Shown in pieces: positions 17,957 to 27,706 of a stretch of 64,000 bases of DNA. Within the stretch, counting starts at the first letter, position 1, and each line of letters begins with the position of its first letter. This DNA is from an uncultured Marinobacter sp. (lineage in GTDB: Bacteria; Pseudomonadota; Gammaproteobacteria; Pseudomonadales; Oleiphilaceae), in the NCBI RefSeq assembly GCF_947488835.1, contig NZ_CANLBK010000001.1, positions 372,001 to 436,000 on the forward strand. Reading direction: 5' to 3'. The notes beneath the pieces were generated by a model. The model was given only the letters and a program-made list of their open reading frames with translations. It was not told the origin of the DNA and did not search any database. The translations under genes and the position numbers were made by a program.

Positions 17957-19261
17957 ATGTCTTACCGCCTTTACGTGCGACCACTGACGCCCTTTGAAGA
18001 TTCCAGCCAAAACCCGGAGGAGCGGCTCTTCAACTGGGTGCTTTACGATGCCGGTGGCGATGCCCAGGCACAAGGTAGCGGCGATGTTCGTAATACCATC
18101 GAACAAACACTGAGTCAGAACGGACTTGATGATGTCTTGCTTATCGGCCTTATTCCAGGTGATGAAGCCCTGTTCTGCGTGGCTGACATTCCTGCCAAGC
18201 AAAGCCGGTTCATCAACCAGGCGTTGCCTTATGCGGTTGAAGAACAGATAGCCCAGGATATTGACAGTGTCCATCTGGCTCTTGGCTTGCACACGCACGA
18301 AGGGTACAGGGTTGCAGCGATTGATCGGGACAGAATGGCCCAATGGCTGGAACTGTACCGCGGCTGGCTGCATACCAGGCTTGACGCCATCTACCCGGAT
18401 GCCGCATTACTCCCGGTTACTGAAGAAGGATGGTCTATTTGCCTTGATCGTGAGTCTGCGATGATGGCCAGCTTTCGTGGCGAGTGGTTGAGCATGCAGT
18501 CCGCTAACCTTGGGATGTTTGCACACACCCTGGCGCTGCCGCCCTCCGAAGATGTGGTTGCTGAAGTCCCAGTGGTCATCTACGGCACGGAAACCGAGTT
18601 TGACGAACAGCAGGCTGTGCTTGGCGAGCTAATGGCCCCTGGACGATTGACTGTGCGCCGGGAATCACTGGAACTGATGCCACTGGAGTTGTTGGCCCAC
18701 GCTCACCACCACCACTTGTGCCGCCCCATTAATCTATGCCAACGGGACTTCTCAGTAAAAGGTAGTAAGGCAAGCCCGTTGAAGCCCTGGAAGCCGCTCA
18801 TCGCGGTCGCGTCGGTATGGTTTGTTGTGCAGTTGGCTTTGGAAGCCGGAATGGGCTTCTATTACCAGAAACAGGCGGAGGATATGCGACAGCAGGCTAT
18901 GTCGGTCTATCGGAGTGCATTTCCTCAGGATCGAAGAACCCATGCAGGTAATGTTAAGCGGGTCATTGAAGGGCAGCTTCGTATGGCGGGTTCAGATGGC
19001 CCTGATGCAGATTTTGTAACCCTGATGAAATACACGGGACAGCAATATTCGAATGTTGCAGGCACCGGCACAGTAACGTTTAATTCCATTAATTACAGCC
19101 AGTCTCGCGGGGAATTGGTGGTGGATGTTCGGGCAGATAGCTACGACCGTCTCAGCGCTCTGCGAAACGGCCTTGCTGGTCAGGGACTTGATGCCAAAAT
19201 TGGCTCAGTGGTTAACGAATCCAGCGGTGCCCGTGGCCGCCTGACGGTATCTGGAGGTTAA
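17957..19261 (+). CDS. gspL: Type II secretion assembly protein GspL
   Basis: A 434-residue bitopic protein. Residues about 1-255 form the cytoplasmic actin-like domain that binds GspE (ALFCVADIPAKQSRFINQAL, PYAVEEQIAQDIDSVHLALG). One membrane helix lies near 280-300 (LIAVASVWFVVQLALEAGMG), then a periplasmic ferredoxin-like domain (VDVRADSYDRLSALRNGLAG, LDAKIGSVVNESSGARGRLT). It recruits the ATPase to the membrane and partners GspM. Starts 2 bases after gspK. Confidence 0.93.
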   Translation: MSYRLYVRPLTPFEDSSQNPEERLFNWVLYDAGGDAQAQGSGDVRNTIEQTLSQNGLDDVLLIGLIPGDEALFCVADIPAKQSRFINQALPYAVEEQIAQDIDSVHLALGLHTHEGYRVAAIDRDRMAQWLELYRGWLHTRLDAIYPDAALLPVTEEGWSICLDRESAMMASFRGEWLSMQSANLGMFAHTLALPPSEDVVAEVPVVIYGTETEFDEQQAVLGELMAPGRLTVRRESLELMPLELLAHAHHHHLCRPINLCQRDFSVKGSKASPLKPWKPLIAVASVWFVVQLALEAGMGFYYQKQAEDMRQQAMSVYRSAFPQDRRTHAGNVKRVIEGQLRMAGSDGPDADFVTLMKYTGQQYSNVAGTGTVTFNSINYSQSRGELVVDVRADSYDRLSALRNGLAGQGLDAKIGSVVNESSGARGRLTVSGG

Positions 19262-19265
19262 GGCT

Positions 19266-19796
19266 ATGTTGACGAAGCTGAAAGAACAGCCTGCGGTCGG
19301 GAAGTTAATTGCGCAATATGACCAGCTTCCCAAGCGCGATCAGCAGGCGCTTGTGGTTCTGGCGATAGCCGTGTTTTTCGGTATTCTCTATTTTGCAGTT
19401 TGGAGCCCGATCACGAGTTTTCATGATAAGGCGGAAGCCAGTAAAGAAAATGCGTCAGAGTTGGTAGCCTGGATACAGGCAAATGAGCCAGTCATCCGTC
19501 GCATGGGCAGCAGTGGCAGTGGGCCAGCAGCTACATCTGCAGATCGCCCAGCCGATGGGCGGGCTCTGATGGGTTTGGTTACCCGTTCCGCAAGGGACTC
19601 CGGCCTCACGTTGCAGCGCTTCGAACCTAGCGGTGACAGCGCCATCCGGGTTTGGCTGGAATCCGCTCGTTATTCAGACGTTGCAGCATGGCTTGAGATG
19701 CTGAATGGTAAGCATGGAATTGTGATTGACCAGGCTGCGTTGGATCGTGGTAACGAACCAGGCAGGGTGTCTGTTCGCCTGACATTGGCAATCTGA
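19266..19796 (+). CDS. gspM: Type II secretion protein GspM
   Basis: A 176-residue bitopic inner-membrane protein: short cytoplasmic start, the family segment LPKRDQQALVVLAIAVFFGI, one membrane helix (about 28-48, ending YFAVWSPITSFHDKA), then a periplasmic ferredoxin-like domain (SGLTLQRFEPSGDSAIRVWL, VAAWLEMLNGKHGIVIDQAA, GRVSVRLTLAI). It pairs with GspL. It is the last gene of the operon; neither gspN nor gspD follows. Confidence 0.92.
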   Translation: MLTKLKEQPAVGKLIAQYDQLPKRDQQALVVLAIAVFFGILYFAVWSPITSFHDKAEASKENASELVAWIQANEPVIRRMGSSGSGPAATSADRPADGRALMGLVTRSARDSGLTLQRFEPSGDSAIRVWLESARYSDVAAWLEMLNGKHGIVIDQAALDRGNEPGRVSVRLTLAI

Positions 19797-19851
19797 TTCT
19801 GACCAACAGGGTTCCGGGGCGGTCTCGCCGGACAGAGACAGGAGCGAAAAC

Positions 19852-20514
19852 ATGAGTAACGATAATAAAAACGAGTCGGATCCGGTTATTGTTCGGTTGG
19901 ATGTGAGTGCTTTGAATGAAGCCAGATCGATTCTGTATGATGCCTACCGGGACGAGCCTACATTTCAGTACCTGTTTAACCATCGCAAACCGGGTTATAA
20001 ACAACGGGTTCGCGCAACTGTTCGAGAGCTGGTTGATTTGTATTTTGATCTCAATCAGGAATCCGTAGGCGTGATGGTTGATGATACGCTGGTGGCCGTG
20101 GCGTTTATTGGCGACCCGGACTTGCGGTTGAACCTTGCGAATCAGTTTAGCTGGAGAATTCGTATGGTATTGACAGCAGGTTTTGCCTCCACTCGTCGAT
20201 ACCTGCACTATCACGAAAGGATACGCGCGATTTTGCCACAGCCACTGGCGCATCAGTTGCCATTAATGGGTGTAAATCCCAAGTACCAGAATCGTGGTTA
20301 CGGGCGGCTTTTGCTACAAGCTGTACAACGGCTTTGCGCAGAGAACCCTCGTGTGACAGGCCTGGTCCTCGACACAGGAAATAGCCGTTACCTGCCATTT
20401 TATGAATCTGAAGGCTTTCGCAGCCTTGGGAAAATTCGTGTTGGTGGTTTTGAGGATCACATACTGTTCCGCGAGATTCACCCGGAAGCCAAGGCGGCCG
20501 CGAACCAAAATTAA
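19852..20514 (+). CDS. GNAT-family N-acetyltransferase
   Basis: A 220-residue cytoplasmic protein with the GNAT fold. The acetyl-CoA-binding motif A is visible as LPLMGVNPKYQNRGYGRLLL (about 141-160, with Q/RxxGxG as QNRGYG), followed by motif B YLPFYESEGFRSLG. The substrate is unknown. AGGAG lies 7 bases before the ATG. It starts 55 bp after gspM and 26 bp before the glutathione reductase gene, so it may be read with either. Confidence 0.85.
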   Translation: MSNDNKNESDPVIVRLDVSALNEARSILYDAYRDEPTFQYLFNHRKPGYKQRVRATVRELVDLYFDLNQESVGVMVDDTLVAVAFIGDPDLRLNLANQFSWRIRMVLTAGFASTRRYLHYHERIRAILPQPLAHQLPLMGVNPKYQNRGYGRLLLQAVQRLCAENPRVTGLVLDTGNSRYLPFYESEGFRSLGKIRVGGFEDHILFREIHPEAKAAANQN

Positions 20515-20540
20515 CGCTGTAACAAGCAACAGGAGACACC

Positions 20541-21902
20541 GTGTCTGACAGCTTGGATTATGATCTGATTGTGATTGGTGCCGGTTCCGGCGGTGTGCGT
20601 CTTGCGCGTATGTCTGCCGGGCGTGGCGCGCGGGTAGCCGTAGTTGAATCCCGCTATCTTGGGGGCACCTGCGTTAACGTTGGTTGTGTACCTAAAAAGC
20701 TGTTTGTTTACGGGGCTCACGTTCACGACGAGCTGGAAGATGCAGCAGGTTATGGCTGGGACATATCCTTGGACGGTGTCAGTTTTGACTGGCCCACACT
20801 GGTTGCCAACAAGAATACTGAAATAGAAAGGCTTAACGGTATTTATGGCCGTCTGCTTGAGAACGCTGGCGTTACCATTATTGAAGGCACGGCATCCCTC
20901 AAGGATCCGAATACCATTGTGGTAGGTGATAAGGAATATACAACCAGGCACATAACAGTTGCGACGGGCAGCTGGCCAATTGTGCCCGATATTCCTGGCA
21001 AGGAAAGTATTCTTACATCGAATGAAATGTTCTATTTACCGCAATTACCCAAACAGGCTGTTGTTTGGGGCGGCGGTTACATTGCCGTTGAATTCGCCGG
21101 TATTCTTGCAGGTCTTGGTGTGGAGACAACGCTGCTGTATCGGGGCGATTTGTTCCTTCGCGGCTTCGACAGCGATGTGCGTAAATTTACTGAGCAGGAG
21201 ATGCGCAAAAAGGGCATTCGGCTCGAGTTCGGCGTAACCATTGAGTCCGTCGAACCCGAAAACTCCCATTACCGGGTTAAACTCAGTAATGGCGAGATCA
21301 TGGAGACAGGGCTTGTGATGGCCGCAACGGGCAGAAGGGCGCTGGTTGATGGTTTGGGCTTGACCGAGCTCGGCATCGAACTCAATGCCTCAGGGCATGT
21401 GGTGGTAGACGATTATTTCCAAACCTCAGTGCCATCAATAACCGCCCTGGGGGATGTGATCGGTACGCCACAGTTGACGCCGGTAGCGCTTGCACAGGCT
21501 ATGGTACTGTCGCGAAGGATGTTCGGGGACGGCGAAGGTGAAATGGACTACACCGCGATTCCTACAGCGGTTTTCTGTCAGCCAAATATCGGCACGGTGG
21601 GCTTAACAGAGGAAGAGGCGCGCGAAGCAGGGCATACCCTGCGAATCTACCGCTCTGAATTCAGACCGATGAAATACACACTCAGTGGTCGCGATGAACG
21701 CTGCCTGATGAAGCTCGTAGTTGATGACGCCACAGATCGGGTTCTGGGTGCCCACATGGTGGGGGCAGATGCTGGTGAAATTACTCAGGGGCTTGCCGTA
21801 GCCATCAAAGCCGGCGCAACCAAAGCGCAGTTTGATGCAACGATTGGCATACACCCAACCTCAGCAGAAGAATTCGTCACCATGCGGGAGCCTGTAGCCT
21901 GA
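20541..21902 (+). CDS. gor: Glutathione-disulfide reductase
   Basis: A 453-residue class I pyridine nucleotide-disulfide oxidoreductase, full length. It starts with GTG behind CAGGAG. Seen: FAD-binding [18 protein letters not shown], the redox-active pair Cys44 and Cys49 in [13 protein letters not shown], the NADPH-binding loop [14 protein letters not shown] with following arginines ([11 protein letters not shown]) that favour [22 protein letters not shown], and the C-terminal catalytic [12 protein letters not shown] with His438 and Glu443. The enzyme regenerates GSH from GSSG in the cytoplasm. The lack of the N-terminal extension of mercuric reductases and the GSH-type loop argue against lipoamide dehydrogenase. 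Confidence 0.93.
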   Translation: MSDSLDYDLIVIGAGSGGVRLARMSAGRGARVAVVESRYLGGTCVNVGCVPKKLFVYGAHVHDELEDAAGYGWDISLDGVSFDWPTLVANKNTEIERLNGIYGRLLENAGVTIIEGTASLKDPNTIVVGDKEYTTRHITVATGSWPIVPDIPGKESILTSNEMFYLPQLPKQAVVWGGGYIAVEFAGILAGLGVETTLLYRGDLFLRGFDSDVRKFTEQEMRKKGIRLEFGVTIESVEPENSHYRVKLSNGEIMETGLVMAATGRRALVDGLGLTELGIELNASGHVVVDDYFQTSVPSITALGDVIGTPQLTPVALAQAMVLSRRMFGDGEGEMDYTAIPTAVFCQPNIGTVGLTEEEAREAGHTLRIYRSEFRPMKYTLSGRDERCLMKLVVDDATDRVLGAHMVGADAGEITQGLAVAIKAGATKAQFDATIGIHPTSAEEFVTMREPVA

Positions 21903-21911
21903 TAAACACTC

Positions 21912-21931
21912 TGAGCCCAGGGAAGGGCTCA
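21912..21931. terminator. Short hairpin between gor and the convergent kinase gene
   Basis: Perfect 7-bp arms TGAGCCC and GGGCTCA with a 6-base loop. Followed by AAATACC, not by a T-run, so it is a weak terminator candidate. The loop and right arm also contain a KOPS-type GGGAAGGG at 21920-21927. Confidence 0.45.
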
Positions 21932-21956
21932 AATACCGACCATCTTTTCGCTCTAC

Positions 21957-23900
21957 TCACGTGAGTGTTACCCAACGCTCCAGGATTTCCCGAAGAATTT
22001 CCTTTCGCACAGGTTTGGACAGGTAGTCGTCCATGCCGCTTTCATGGCAGTTTTGCTCCGTACTAGGCAATACATCTGCGGTCAGCGCAATCACGGGGGT
22101 TCTGCCCACGCCGTTGGCAGTTTCCCACTCCCGGATATAACGTGTTGTTTCGTAGCCATCCATAACTGGCATCTGGCAATCCATGAGGATGACATCAAAG
22201 CCTTGGTGACTGGCACGGACTTTTTCCAATGCTTCCCGCCCATTGGTGACAGCTTCCGTATGAAAACCAAGGCGGTTTAGCAGTGCTACCGCAACCCGCT
22301 GATTTACCGCGTTATCCTCAACGACCAATGCACGTTTGGATAGAGGCACCTCAACAAGGAGAGAGGATTCAGGTTCATCTGGCAAGACTGCTGTGGAGGC
22401 GAGCTCCAGGGGTAACTCAAAGCGGAACGAAGAACCTTCTCCATGCAGTGACTCCACCTGAATATGGCCTCCCAGAAGCTCCACCAGCCTTTGAACCAGA
22501 GACAGCCCAATACCGGCACCGCCGAAGCTTCGGGCATCTCCACCCTCGATTTGTTGGAAGGTGCTGAATATATCGGTCACCCGGTGGTGGGGAATGCCGC
22601 TGCCAGAATCGCTGACGGAGCAGTTAATAATGATGCAGCCGTCCTCAACCCCGAAGCAACCAAACTGTACGTTAACAAATCCGTCATTAGTGAATTTGAT
22701 TGCATTATCAAGCAGGCACGCGAGAATCTGGCGGATCCGGGGCGCATCTCCTTTTACCAGAGGCGTTGTGGGCCAATCACCGTAAAAGTTAAGGGTTAGA
22801 GCTAGCCCCTGTTCTTCTGCCATATGGCGATACGACGCAACGCAGTTCGTAATAAGCGTGTGCAGATTAAAAGGCTGATGGTCCAGCATAATACTACCGC
22901 TATCCATGTGGGAGTAATCAAGAATATCGCTGATAACCGTTAAGAGGTCGTCCGTTGACTGGCGGGCTGTCTTTAAATAATCGCGCTGTCTCGGGCTCAA
23001 AGACTCTTCCTGAACCAGGTCAATCATACCGAGCACTCCATTTAGCGGAGTGCGAAGTTCGTGGCTCATGGTTGCCAAAAACTCTGATTTGGCGTTGCTT
23101 GCTGTCTCGGCCTTTTCCCGGGCATGCTCGGAAATAGCCAGTGTCTGATCTCTCGAAGCTTTAAGCGACTCAAGGTGCTCAGCCAGTTGGTTCAATTGCT
23201 GCTCAATTGCAACCAATTCCCGGGAGTTCTTACGCCTGTTTACTTTGCTAACCCGATAATCGCTCTCAATAAGACGATTGATGCGCCCGGAAAGATCGTT
23301 AATGGGGGAGAGAATCGTATTCAACGTATGCTTGATAATCAAAATGGTGAATAGCAGCAATGATAGCCCTACGGTTAAAGACGACCAGAGAATATCGTTT
23401 CTGCGTTCGGTGAGGGCCTTGTCACTCACACCGACCATAACGGTACCGACCCTCAGCGCTCCGGAACTGATACCAAACTCAGGCTCGAACCACAGGCTTT
23501 GGCGATCTGTTTCAAACTCCAGGGGCTTCTGCAGAATCTCTGCCTGAAAAATCGTAAATTCACCCCCCGCTTCTGTGGCGGGGCTATCGCTAGCGTAGGC
23601 CGCACCAATCTCTTCGCCGGTAACGTCCTCTACACGAATCCAGTCCGCTCTGCTGTGCCGAATGGACTGGGAAAGTATTTCCTGCAGCGCCAGAGTGTTA
23701 CCGGATACAACGGCGTACTCCAAAGAAGGGGCCAAGGTATCAGCCAGTAGCTGGTTGCTGTCGGCGAGGTCGCGCATGGCATCATCCAGGCGCGCAGAGG
23801 TAAAGAACCCCATGAGCGTAATGAACATCACGACTGACGGGAGCGCACCGAGCAGTAATAGCTTGCGAGCCAAAGGCGTGTTGGTGGACTGCTCATTCAT
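21957..23900 (-). CDS. Membrane hybrid sensor histidine kinase with receiver domain
   Basis: A 647-residue hybrid kinase of the BarA/TorS layout: membrane helix about 13-35, a periplasmic sensor of roughly 140 residues, a second helix about 171-191 ([19 protein letters not shown]), HAMP-like linker, HisKA with phospho-acceptor His280 ([20 protein letters not shown]), HATPase ([34 protein letters not shown]), then a receiver with Asp574 in [18 protein letters not shown]. There is no C-terminal HPt, so a separate phosphotransfer protein is needed. The ATG at 23900 is preferred to one at 23915 because GGAGGA stands 7 bases ahead of it. The start overlaps the end of the binding-protein gene by 8 bp, so the two are translationally linked. 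Confidence 0.92.
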   Translation of the reverse strand: MNEQSTNTPLARKLLLLGALPSVVMFITLMGFFTSARLDDAMRDLADSNQLLADTLAPSLEYAVVSGNTLALQEILSQSIRHSRADWIRVEDVTGEEIGAAYASDSPATEAGGEFTIFQAEILQKPLEFETDRQSLWFEPEFGISSGALRVGTVMVGVSDKALTERRNDILWSSLTVGLSLLLFTILIIKHTLNTILSPINDLSGRINRLIESDYRVSKVNRRKNSRELVAIEQQLNQLAEHLESLKASRDQTLAISEHAREKAETASNAKSEFLATMSHELRTPLNGVLGMIDLVQEESLSPRQRDYLKTARQSTDDLLTVISDILDYSHMDSGSIMLDHQPFNLHTLITNCVASYRHMAEEQGLALTLNFYGDWPTTPLVKGDAPRIRQILACLLDNAIKFTNDGFVNVQFGCFGVEDGCIIINCSVSDSGSGIPHHRVTDIFSTFQQIEGGDARSFGGAGIGLSLVQRLVELLGGHIQVESLHGEGSSFRFELPLELASTAVLPDEPESSLLVEVPLSKRALVVEDNAVNQRVAVALLNRLGFHTEAVTNGREALEKVRASHQGFDVILMDCQMPVMDGYETTRYIREWETANGVGRTPVIALTADVLPSTEQNCHESGMDDYLSKPVRKEILREILERWVTLT

Positions 23901-24879
23901 CGACTTGTCCTCCATGTTCTTTTAAGCGCAGCTCGACGTTTCGGATGATCTGCTCCGGAGTCGCCAATGGAATGTTTAATGAACGAGCAACCTGTTCGTT
24001 GATTTCAACTCGAAACTGGGGCGGATAACCCGGGCGCGGAAACTCGCCGCTTTCAAAGAACGACTTCAGGTAGTCCTCTGCCATCTCAACCATGGCGGGA
24101 AAGGGGGCGTAGCCCGAAGCAAGAGAGCCTGCTTTTACATAAGCCTGGCTTGGGCCTATGACAATTCTGTTTCTGCGATAAGCCGTGAGAAGAACGTGTT
24201 TAATAGTTCTGGGGTTGTAAATGGTGTTATCTGGTGCAGCCAGCAAAAAGTCGCCGTAGCTCAGTGCTCTGTTGAGTGTCGGGATGAGCTGTTTGTCACC
24301 GTCCACTACGAAAAGCCGGGCTTCGAGCTGGTAGGCTTGAAGTTGGTCAATAAGCTCATCGTAGACTTCTGCAGTGCCTGAGGTGGCCATCAAGGCGATT
24401 CGTGTTGCTTGCGGAAGGATGGCCTTTCCAATCAGAGCTTGCCTGAGCAGCGTGGCGCCGTGGTAGATACCCGAAATATGCCCTGATGAACGGCGAGCGA
24501 AACCCTCAAGGAAATCCGGCTCTACCAATAGCGCCAGTACGGGCGCTTCGCGATTAATCTGCCTTATCCGTGAAAACGCACCCGGGCCCAGCGTAACGAT
24601 GGGGCCGTCATTCGCCTGGGCTGCTTGTTCGTCGGAGATAAGAACGAGATTATTCTGTCCCTCGAGTGCGCGCTCAAGGAGACTTTGGATATGGTGATCA
24701 AGAGCGAGATTTCCGGAACCGGCCAGATACACAGGTGGATAGCTAGTGTCCTGTGCCGGGGCGGCGGGGGATACAGTCAGATAAGCGAGCGCCATCAAAG
24801 TTCGAAGCAATGCGGCTGCAGTCAGGGATTTTACTGCCTGCATCGCTTCTCGCCTTATCAAGAGTCCCTTGTTTTTCAT
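23893..24879 (-). CDS. Periplasmic ABC-type substrate-binding protein, probable kinase ligand sensor
   Basis: About 328 residues with an N-terminal signal sequence (SLTAAALLRTLMALAYLTVS, cleavage near APA-QD) and a two-lobed binding-protein fold like the YtrF/TrpX-type ABC substrate-binding family: VYLAGSGNLALDHHIQSLLE, VTLGPGAFSRIRQINREAPV, RIALMATSGTAEVYDELIDQ, LLAAPDNTIYNPRTIKHVLL, IGPSQAYVKAGSLASGYAPF. No ABC permease or ATPase is near; instead it lies between a TonB receptor and a hybrid histidine kinase, and overlaps the kinase gene. Inference: it presents a ligand to the kinase sensor, as LuxP does for LuxQ. The start is uncertain: ATGs at 24900, 24879 and 24843 are all possible. Confidence 0.75.
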   Translation of the reverse strand: MKNKGLLIRREAMQAVKSLTAAALLRTLMALAYLTVSPAAPAQDTSYPPVYLAGSGNLALDHHIQSLLERALEGQNNLVLISDEQAAQANDGPIVTLGPGAFSRIRQINREAPVLALLVEPDFLEGFARRSSGHISGIYHGATLLRQALIGKAILPQATRIALMATSGTAEVYDELIDQLQAYQLEARLFVVDGDKQLIPTLNRALSYGDFLLAAPDNTIYNPRTIKHVLLTAYRRNRIVIGPSQAYVKAGSLASGYAPFPAMVEMAEDYLKSFFESGEFPRPGYPPQFRVEINEQVARSLNIPLATPEQIIRNVELRLKEHGGQVDE

Positions 24880-24914
24880 ACCATCCCAGGCCTGAAACAA
24901 TCCCTGATTTACGA

Positions 24915-27107
24915 TCAGAAACGGATGCCCGCTTCTACGAAGAGTTGATTTTGATCTGCAATAATATTTGCCCGGCTCATATCCGGCTCATCGTTTATGT
25001 AGTGCTGCATAGTGAGCGCAAGTTCAGCTGAATAGCGTGGCTGAAAGATTCGTTTTGCAAGACGGAAGTCGATGCGCTCAAACCGCGAGTTTCGAAATTT
25101 GTCTGCCCAGTAGTATGCCGTAGAACCCCTGATCCCGAATGGCAGGTCCTGGATGAGGGCCAGGCTGCCTGAATGTCGTGTCGACATGCGACCAAGCAAG
25201 TCAACCGTGTACTCTTCCCGGCCGGGGTCAGGGTTACCATTTTCATCAAGTATGGGGGACCCAGTGTACCGACCATGCTGTTCCAGATAGCCATAGCTTG
25301 CTCTGAACGTGGTTCCCGGGAACTCAACGGAAGCCTCAATCTCAAGGCCCTCCTGGTCGAGCGCAACGTTGTTATCTATGGTCCAGTCCTTGAACTGAAT
25401 AACGCCGCTGATCATGTCCCGAAGCTCATCCTTGAATAATCGAACCTCCAGAGACAGTTGACCTGTATTCATAGGAAACAGACCGAAGTAACTGATTTCT
25501 CTCGAAGTAATGGTTTCTTCTTTGAGCGTTTCCCCAAGAGTCACATAAGATAAGTGCCTCCAAACCGCAGGGCTCTCAATCCGATACCCTTCATAGCCGG
25601 CATACTGTGCAGGCTCAACGTTATTCAGTGTATATCCATAATCCGGATTTTGCTCAAATCCATCAGGGGTGCGGACGGCTTTCGAGTACACAAACCTGAG
25701 CGCATGGTTGTTTGCCAGAGTGAAGTTCGCCGCAACACGGGGTGAAAAATAGTCCTCATGGGTTGTTGTTGTGCGCTCCCAGTTACCGCCACCGTTCAAA
25801 GTGAGCCAGGTAACAGGCGTGTACTCAAGGTTCCCGAACACACGGGATTGGTGATTGTTGCCTCTACCGTTGAAATAGGTTTCTGAGCGATAGGTGTCTT
25901 CACGGAAGCCAACGCCTGTGACCAGCTTCAGGTCGTCGTTGAACAAAATCGTATCCTGAAGCTCTAACTCAAGCCTGGAGTCTTCCGAATCTGCGTTAAC
26001 ATCTGCCGTCAGCGGAGTTCCTCCACCGGCAAAACACACGCTTTTGTTCAAATGAAGCAGTGTTCCATTTGCCAGGCAATTCGCTGCTGCTTCTGGTAGC
26101 TCAATAGGCCATCGTTGCCTGCGATCAAAGTTCTCAAAACTCACTTGAATGTGGAAGAAATGTTGTTCTGATGGGGTGAAGTTTAGCTGGGTTTGCAGGT
26201 AATAATCCCTGAGGTCGATGTCTGGGTGACCAACGGCTTCCAGCTCTCCGCTTCTATCTTTGTCTTGTTGGTTTATACCGTCCACGACACCCAACCGAAT
26301 ATCGGCGTTGAACCCGGAATTAACCTTCAGGCGGGAGGAATAGTCGAATGAGTTGATATTATGGCTGTCATGGAAGGACTCAGGGTCAGCCCCTCCGCTC
26401 TGGTAATCAAATCCACCAAATTTGCGCTTCTCAAAGGCTAATCGCCAGTCGTAACTGTCATTGGCATCACCAACGGAGGCAAACGTTCGGATATAGTTTC
26501 TTGAACCACGAACAACCCGTATCTCTGCGCCAGAGGTGTCGGCGGGGTTTCGCGTAATAATGTTGATGGTGCCCAGAAAGGCATTGATGCCGTAGGCAGC
26601 CGAGTTTGGCCCTCGGCTTACTTCTATACGCTCGATGAGTTCCAATGGCACCGGCATGGTTTGCCAGTCCATATCTGACAAGGTTGCCCGGTGAGCAGTG
26701 CGGCCATCGACCAACACTTGCATCCGTCGCTGCTCATAATGCACGGTACCGTGATATGTAGTAACCGGTGAGTTGCTTCCGACTTCTGCCACAACCATGC
26801 CAGGAACCAGCCGAAACACCTCAACAAGGCTCATAATGCCAAGATCACGGATCATTTCGCCTTCAATGACGGTCGTGGTTCCTGGAACCCGTGTTTTGGG
26901 CTGCCTGAGCCGGGTAGTGGTTAGAACTTCTGGTAGCTCGTCATTGAACCCATAGAACCCGATAGGTTGAGCGTCGTCAGCGGGCGACTGTGCTGCCGCG
27001 GGCATTGAGCCAAATAAGATGGATGCCGCCAAAGCCGTTACTGCAATGTTTGTGCAGTGCAATGCTGGACGACGAAAAGCGATTGTATCGAAATTCGTAA
27101 CGAACAT
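24915..27107 (-). CDS. TonB-dependent outer-membrane receptor
   Basis: A 730-residue receptor. Signal peptide (cleavage near AAA-QS at about 40), then the plug with EVLTTTRLRQPKTRVPGTTT, VFRLVPGMVVAEVG, VLVDGRTAHRATLSDMDWQT, ELIERIEVSRGPNSAAYGIN and FLGTINIITRNPAD, and a 22-strand barrel ending in the terminal Phe motif QNQLFVEAGIRF. The plug matches the VasP/FecA-like vitamin-and-siderophore superfamily in general; the ligand cannot be told. No heme, cobalamin or siderophore genes are near. The first gene of a leftward operon with the binding protein (35 bp gap) and the hybrid kinase, which suggests that its role is ligand uptake for sensing. Confidence 0.9.
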   Translation of the reverse strand: MFVTNFDTIAFRRPALHCTNIAVTALAASILFGSMPAAAQSPADDAQPIGFYGFNDELPEVLTTTRLRQPKTRVPGTTTVIEGEMIRDLGIMSLVEVFRLVPGMVVAEVGSNSPVTTYHGTVHYEQRRMQVLVDGRTAHRATLSDMDWQTMPVPLELIERIEVSRGPNSAAYGINAFLGTINIITRNPADTSGAEIRVVRGSRNYIRTFASVGDANDSYDWRLAFEKRKFGGFDYQSGGADPESFHDSHNINSFDYSSRLKVNSGFNADIRLGVVDGINQQDKDRSGELEAVGHPDIDLRDYYLQTQLNFTPSEQHFFHIQVSFENFDRRQRWPIELPEAAANCLANGTLLHLNKSVCFAGGGTPLTADVNADSEDSRLELELQDTILFNDDLKLVTGVGFREDTYRSETYFNGRGNNHQSRVFGNLEYTPVTWLTLNGGGNWERTTTTHEDYFSPRVAANFTLANNHALRFVYSKAVRTPDGFEQNPDYGYTLNNVEPAQYAGYEGYRIESPAVWRHLSYVTLGETLKEETITSREISYFGLFPMNTGQLSLEVRLFKDELRDMISGVIQFKDWTIDNNVALDQEGLEIEASVEFPGTTFRASYGYLEQHGRYTGSPILDENGNPDPGREEYTVDLLGRMSTRHSGSLALIQDLPFGIRGSTAYYWADKFRNSRFERIDFRLAKRIFQPRYSAELALTMQHYINDEPDMSRANIIADQNQLFVEAGIRF

Positions 27108-27175
27108 AGGTGTCGTTCTATAATCTGCCGAGTGAATAGGTGTAAGGTTTGCTTTTATGTTTTTTGCTATCGTAT

Positions 27176-27206
27176 TTGACTACACACTATTTGTCTCTCC
27201 TAAAAA
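27176..27206 (+). promoter_or_regulatory. Candidate sigma-70 promoter for the small membrane-protein gene
   Basis: TTGACT at 27176-27181 and TAAAAA at 27201-27206 with a 19-base gap, 25 bases before the ATG at 27232. The -35 is near consensus but the spacing is long. Confidence 0.3.
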
Positions 27207-27231
27207 TGTTAAGAGTTGATAGGTTTTCAAT

Positions 27232-27696
27232 ATGCCTGATAAGAGTTTGAGCGAAGTTGATCGCGATCTTGACGCCTCGGAAGGGCAGGTTGTCCGTGAG
27301 GTTGTGATCCAGATCAAGGCGCTTTTGAATGATCCCGGCCGAAGCAGGGATGTGGGCATATGGAAGGCCATCCTTCGTGAGCCCCCTGCTGATCAGATGC
27401 TGTTGCGCCAGGAGCTTGGCAGGCAACTGGAGCCGCAGCTTCGGCCTATGGCTGAGAATGGCAGTTTTCCACCCCCGGTCGTTATCTTTCTGGCGGAGTG
27501 GTTTGAATGGCAAAGCCTTCAGGAAGTCGCGGCTCTGGAAGAGGAGCGCCGATATCCGGACCCTGATCCCGACACGTCGCGGGAGCCTTTAGATGACGAT
27601 TCACCGCAAATGGTCAACTTTTGGCCGGCCGTCATAGGCTGGATTATCGGGCTTGTGATCCTCGCTACGATTTTCGGTGGCATGGGTGGCGGCTGA
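27232..27696 (+). CDS. Tail-anchored membrane protein of unknown function
   Basis: A 154-residue protein I do not recognise. Residues 1-125 are soluble, charged and mainly helical (LSEVDRDLDASEGQVVREVV), with a Pro/Asp-rich linker (RYPDPDPDTSREPLDDDSPQ). The C-terminal 25 residues form one membrane helix, NFWPAVIGWIIGLVILATIF, ending in GGMGGG, so the soluble part probably faces the cytoplasm. It is divergent from the TonB receptor and convergent with the BASS transporter gene, 10 bp from the stop of the latter. Codon use matches the neighbours, so I take it as a real gene. Confidence 0.65.
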   Translation: MPDKSLSEVDRDLDASEGQVVREVVIQIKALLNDPGRSRDVGIWKAILREPPADQMLLRQELGRQLEPQLRPMAENGSFPPPVVIFLAEWFEWQSLQEVAALEEERRYPDPDPDTSREPLDDDSPQMVNFWPAVIGWIIGLVILATIFGGMGGG

Positions 27697-27706
27697 TTGC
27701 CGCCTT

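Noticed and set aside
20541..21902. Mercuric or dihydrolipoamide reductase as alternative for the disulfide reductase
   Set aside because: No mer genes or 2-oxoacid dehydrogenase genes nearby, and the arginines after the NADPH loop favour glutathione reductase.
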